A stretch of DNA of 64,000 bases from UMGS1696 sp964463375. Lineage in GTDB: Bacteria; Bacillota; Clostridia; Oscillospirales; CAG-272. The translations under genes were made by a program, and so were the position numbers. The notes beneath the pieces were generated by a model. That model did not search any database, was not told where the DNA came from, and worked only from the letters and a program-made list of their open reading frames with translations. Location: NCBI GenBank assembly GCA_964463375.1, contig CAYXBQ010000003.1, positions 62,001-126,000 of the forward strand, given 5' to 3'. Below are positions 60,742 to 64,000 of this stretch, in pieces. How positions within the stretch are numbered: position 1 is the first letter of the stretch; each line of letters begins with the position of its first letter.

Positions 60742-60828
60742 ATAGATAAGTATGATCGACCGCCCCGATGCAGGCGTATAGTAGGGATCAGAAAGCGAAA
60801 GTTTGAATTGTAGTGCAGGAGAAATAGT

Positions 60829-61878
60829 ATGCAGAAAACCATAGAGATCACAAACAGCGAGATCACCGCCCGCCTGTTTGGCAGCTACGATAAAAATACC
60901 GCCCGGATCGAAGAGGCCTTTGGCGTGCGGATCAGCAACCGGCAGTCGATCAGCGATATGGGCGACACCATCCTCATCGACGGCGAACCGGAGGCCGTGC
61001 GACAGGCAGCGGATTGCTTGAATTATCTCAAACGCATCCTGACTCTGGGCAGCGAGATCACCGACCAGAACGTGGATTATGTCATCGGCATGGTGCGGGA
61101 CGGCAAGCTGGAGGAGCTGGCTGCCTTTGACGAGGACTGCTTCTTAGTGACGGTCAAGGGCAAGCCCATCAAGGCAAAGACCGTGGGACAAAAGCGGTAT
61201 GTGGATGCCATCCGCAAGAATACCGTGGTGCTGGGCGTAGGACCTGCCGGTACCGGGAAGACCTACTTAGCCGTGGCCATGGCGGTGAAGGCACTGAAAA
61301 GCCACGAGGTCAGCCGGATCATTTTGACCAGACCCGCCGTGGAAGCCGGAGAACGACTGGGCTTTTTGCCGGGGGATCTGCAAAGTAAGATCGACCCCTA
61401 TCTGCGTCCGCTGTACGATGCCCTGTACGATATGCTGGGACCAGAGAACTGCGCCCGCCTCATCGAGAAAATGACCATCGAGATCGCGCCGCTGGCCTAT
61501 ATGCGTGGCCGGACCCTGGACGACGCGTTCATCATCCTGGACGAAGCACAGAACACCACCCCGGAGCAGATGAAGATGTTTTTGACCCGACTGGGCAACG
61601 GCTCCAAGATCGTGGTCACCGGCGACCTGACCCAGACCGACCTGCCCTACGGTCAAAAGAGTGGCCTGGCAGCAGCGGTGCATATTCTGGATGGTATCGA
61701 GGATATCGCCGTTCACCAGTTCACCGAACGAGATGTGGTGCGGCACAGACTGGTGCAGAAGATCATTTTGGCCTATGACAAATACGATAGAGAGCGTGCG
61801 GTCAAGGCAAACGAACGGCGGGAGAAGGAAAGAAAGCAGTTCACACCGGCCCGGCGCATGGGACAGGACAGACGATAA
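60829..61878 (+). CDS. phoH: PhoH family ATPase
   Basis: A 349-residue P-loop protein. An N-terminal KH-like part (residues ~1-65) precedes the ATPase domain with Walker A GPAGTGKT near residue 144 and Walker B FIILDEAQNTT near residue 243. It is the YbeZ-type PhoH that works with YbeY in RNA metabolism. A conserved operon with ybeY and era follows. AGGAG precedes the ATG. Confidence 0.96.
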   Translation: MQKTIEITNSEITARLFGSYDKNTARIEEAFGVRISNRQSISDMGDTILIDGEPEAVRQAADCLNYLKRILTLGSEITDQNVDYVIGMVRDGKLEELAAFDEDCFLVTVKGKPIKAKTVGQKRYVDAIRKNTVVLGVGPAGTGKTYLAVAMAVKALKSHEVSRIILTRPAVEAGERLGFLPGDLQSKIDPYLRPLYDALYDMLGPENCARLIEKMTIEIAPLAYMRGRTLDDAFIILDEAQNTTPEQMKMFLTRLGNGSKIVVTGDLTQTDLPYGQKSGLAAAVHILDGIEDIAVHQFTERDVVRHRLVQKIILAYDKYDRERAVKANERREKERKQFTPARRMGQDRR

Positions 61879-61895
61879 AGCAAGGGTAGACAACA

Positions 61896-62372
61896 ATGAA
61901 AATACAGATCGATTGGTCTGATGACCAGAATACGTACAAGACCGGGTTCCTGCTGCGGCATAGACTGAAGAAGGCCGTGCGGGCTGCCCTGGCCTATGAA
62001 AAATTCACCAAAGACGTGCGTGTGTCCATCACCTTCACCGACAACGAAGGGATCCGCAAGCTGAACCGGGAATACCGAGAGAAGGATGCCGCCACCGATG
62101 TGCTGTCCTTTCCCCTGTATTCCTGGGAGGACGGAGACACCCCGGAGCCGGATATGGCCGTGGAGCTGGGAGACATCGTCCTCTCCCTGGAGCGAGCCGA
62201 TGCACAGGCAAAGGAATACGGCCACAGCTTCCAGCGGGAGACGGCGTTTTTGACGGTGCATTCGGTGCTGCATCTGCTGGGCTACGACCACGAAAGAAGC
62301 GAAGAAGAAGAAAAAGATATGTTCCGCAGACAGGAAGAGATCATGATCCTGCTGGGACTGCCCCGGAAATGA
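61896..62372 (+). CDS. ybeY: Endoribonuclease/rRNA maturation factor YbeY
   Basis: A 158-residue metalloprotein. The zinc motif HSVLHLLGYDH (H3-H5-H) lies near residue 118, and DAATDVLSFPL is upstream. It acts in 16S rRNA 3' end maturation and ribosome quality control. It lies 17 bp after phoH and 20 bp before era. Confidence 0.96.
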   Translation: MKIQIDWSDDQNTYKTGFLLRHRLKKAVRAALAYEKFTKDVRVSITFTDNEGIRKLNREYREKDAATDVLSFPLYSWEDGDTPEPDMAVELGDIVLSLERADAQAKEYGHSFQRETAFLTVHSVLHLLGYDHERSEEEEKDMFRRQEEIMILLGLPRK

Positions 62373-62392
62373 AGAATTAGGAAGGTATAACA

Positions 62393-63301
62393 ATGGAACA
62401 GAAGAATCCCAAGACCGCATTTATCGCCATCGTAGGCAGACCCAACGTGGGCAAATCCACCCTGATGAACCACCTGCTGGGGGAAAAGATCGCCATCGTC
62501 TCCTCCAAGCCCCAGACCACCCGAAACCGGATCATGGGCGTGCTGACAAAGGAAGAGAAGCAGTTCGTCTTCTTTGACACCCCCGGCGTACACAAATCCA
62601 AGAACAAGCTGGGCGACTTTATGATGAAGTCCGTTCGCTCCTCTGTGGGGGCTGCCGATGCGGTGATCCTGATCGCCGATGCCGGTCATCCCGCCGGAGA
62701 CATCGAAAAGCAGCTCATCGAACAGATCAAAAAGAGCGAGCTGCCCTCCATGCTGGTGCTGAACAAGATCGACCTGATCAACCGGGAAAAGCTGGCAGAG
62801 ACCATCGCCGGATATGCCGCACTCCATAGCTTCGATGCCGTGGTACCCACCTGTGCCGAATCCGGCAAGAACGTGGATGCCGTGCTGGAGGAAGCAGAGC
62901 AGTTTTTGTACGAGGGCGAGTGGATGTTCGCCTCCGATACCCTGACCGACCAGCCGGAAAAGCAGATCGCCGCCGAGATCGTGCGGGAGAAGCTGCTGCG
63001 TACCCTGTCGGAGGAAGTGCCCCACGGGACGGCTGTCATGATCGAGGAATTCACGGAGGAAGAAAATATGCTGCGGATCCGCGCCGAGATCTTCTGCGAA
63101 AAGGCCTCCCACAAGGGGATCATCGTAGGGAAGGGCGGCGAGACCCTGAAAAAGATCGGCACCTACGCCAGAGAAGACATGGAAGCCTTCTTTGGTGTCA
63201 AGGTGTACCTGAACCTGTGGGTCAAGGTCAAGGAAAACTGGCGAGACTCCGACCTGGCGCTGAACAACTTTGGTTATAATAAGAAAGAGATCGATACCTG
63301 A
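62393..63301 (+). CDS. era: GTPase Era
   Basis: A 302-residue GTPase that binds 16S rRNA during 30S assembly. G motifs: GRPNVGKST, FFDTPGVH, NKIDL. The C-terminal KH domain carries GIIVGKGGETLKKIG. Complete and of normal length. The diacylglycerol kinase and cytidine deaminase genes often found between ybeY and era are absent. Confidence 0.97.
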   Translation: MEQKNPKTAFIAIVGRPNVGKSTLMNHLLGEKIAIVSSKPQTTRNRIMGVLTKEEKQFVFFDTPGVHKSKNKLGDFMMKSVRSSVGAADAVILIADAGHPAGDIEKQLIEQIKKSELPSMLVLNKIDLINREKLAETIAGYAALHSFDAVVPTCAESGKNVDAVLEEAEQFLYEGEWMFASDTLTDQPEKQIAAEIVREKLLRTLSEEVPHGTAVMIEEFTEEENMLRIRAEIFCEKASHKGIIVGKGGETLKKIGTYAREDMEAFFGVKVYLNLWVKVKENWRDSDLALNNFGYNKKEIDT

Positions 63302-63319
63302 GCATAAGGAGGACGGACC

Positions 63320-64000
63320 ATGGAACGGCTGGAAGTGGACGGCCTGGTGATCCGGGAGACCATCACAGGGGAGTCCGATGAGCTGCTGAGCATCCTGACA
63401 GCGGACCATGGAAAGATCACCATTGCCGGTCGTGGCGTGCGGAGCCTGCGCAATCCCCATGCGGCGGCGGTGCAGCTGTTCGTCTATAGTACGCTGCTGC
63501 TGGATAAGCCGAAGAAATACTACTATATCCGAGACTCCTTCTATATCGAAAATTTCGAGAAGATCCGTTACGACGTAGAGAAATTGGCACTGGCCACCTA
63601 CCTGTGTGATGTAGCGGCAGACTTTGCCTTAGAGGAAGTGCCGGATCCCACCCTAATGCAGCTGATCCTCAACGCCCTGTATGCGCTGGCCTATCGAGAG
63701 GACATCCCGCCCGCCCGGATCAAAGCGGCCTTTGAGCTGCGGGTGATCAGCGAAGAGGGTCTGCGGCCCGAGGTGTCCACCTGTGGCATATGTCGGGAAA
63801 TGCTGACCGATGGGGGCTATCTGGATGTGATGAACGGTCGGGTGCTTTGCAAGGCCTGTCAGGAGCAGTACGTCCATTCTGCCGCCTATGCCCTGGACGA
63901 GGCTACCGCCAAGATCCACGTGAAGCTGACTCCGGCGGCGCTGTGTGCCATGCAGTATATCGTACAGGCACCACTGAAACGCTTCTTATCCTTTCAATTG
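63320..64000 (+). CDS. recO: DNA repair protein RecO (3' truncated by window end)
   Basis: 227 residues are visible and the frame is open at the window edge. The N-terminal OB fold (VDGLVIRETITGESDELLSILTADHGKITIAGRGVRS) and the zinc-binding region (CGICREM ... CKACQEQ) are typical of RecO, which loads RecA together with RecF/RecR. AAGGAGGACGGACC precedes the ATG, 18 bp after era. Confidence 0.93.
   Translation, partial: MERLEVDGLVIRETITGESDELLSILTADHGKITIAGRGVRSLRNPHAAAVQLFVYSTLLLDKPKKYYYIRDSFYIENFEKIRYDVEKLALATYLCDVAADFALEEVPDPTLMQLILNALYALAYREDIPPARIKAAFELRVISEEGLRPEVSTCGICREMLTDGGYLDVMNGRVLCKACQEQYVHSAAYALDEATAKIHVKLTPAALCAMQYIVQAPLKRFLSFQL

Overview
The window is a compact, low-repeat stretch of a Gram-positive, spore-forming Clostridia genome, most likely a gut Oscillospirales/Ruminococcaceae-type bacterium. 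That placement is an inference. It rests on a CwlD-like cortex amidase, the sporulation protein YtfJ (GerW), D,D-carboxypeptidase next to scpA/scpB, type III glutamine synthetase, a Na+-pumping decarboxylase operon, strong AGGAGG ribosome sites and near-consensus sigma-A promoters. No rRNA, tRNA, CRISPR array, prophage or insertion sequence was recognised.

Layout. 1-4.5 kb: a truncated cwlD-like amidase, radA, a small lipoprotein, a Gfo/Idh/MocA oxidoreductase and an MBL-fold hydrolase. 4.6-10.1 kb: a glycyl radical enzyme cluster (enzyme, lipoprotein solute-binding protein, radical SAM activase) with a divergent AraC regulator. 10.1-14.3 kb: a Na+/solute symporter and glutamine synthetase III (glnN). 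14.7-27.4 kb: a FliB/YkgJ-like protein, then a long minus-strand housekeeping block (lon, engB, lysA, M50 protease, scpA, scpB, DUF2953, ytfJ, D,D-carboxypeptidase, RNA pseudouridine synthase, GNAT-like protein, glycerate kinase). 27.6-35 kb: manA with a broken small membrane gene and a ROK regulator, a BlaI-like regulator coupled to a possible nuclease-fold protein, a sugar isomerase, an XpaC-like protein, GtrA and an amidohydrolase. 35.4-42 kb: a five-gene biotin-dependent Na+-pumping carboxyltransferase/decarboxylase operon, a winged-helix protein and a radical SAM protein. 42-60.6 kb: hisS, Nudix, then an accessory glycan-use region (solute-binding lipoprotein, beta-helix proteins, alpha-fucosidase, M28 peptidase, beta-propeller glycosidase, alpha-mannosidase, MATE and MFS transporters, a RelE-type toxin-antitoxin pair, purC, a glycerophosphodiesterase). 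60.8-64 kb: phoH, ybeY, era and a truncated recO.

Main discovery. The symporter at 10163-11737 has a 5' leader of about 265 nt that looks like a complete trp-type, ribosome-mediated transcription attenuator specific for tyrosine. A consensus promoter is followed by a leader peptide with its own ribosome site, reading MMFAFAAYYYYYYYVC (seven consecutive Tyr codons). The Tyr codons form one arm of an 11-bp hairpin. The other arm of that hairpin can instead pair with the terminator's 5' arm, and the terminator itself is an 11-bp stem followed by a U tract. Firmicutes normally use T-box RNAs for this job, so a leader-peptide attenuator here is unusual. It also predicts that this symporter imports tyrosine or a related aromatic compound.

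Second-tier items are the glycyl radical enzyme of unknown substrate with its private binding protein, the BlaI-like/nuclease-fold two-gene operon, the composite Na+ pump operon, and two orphan solute-binding lipoproteins without permeases.
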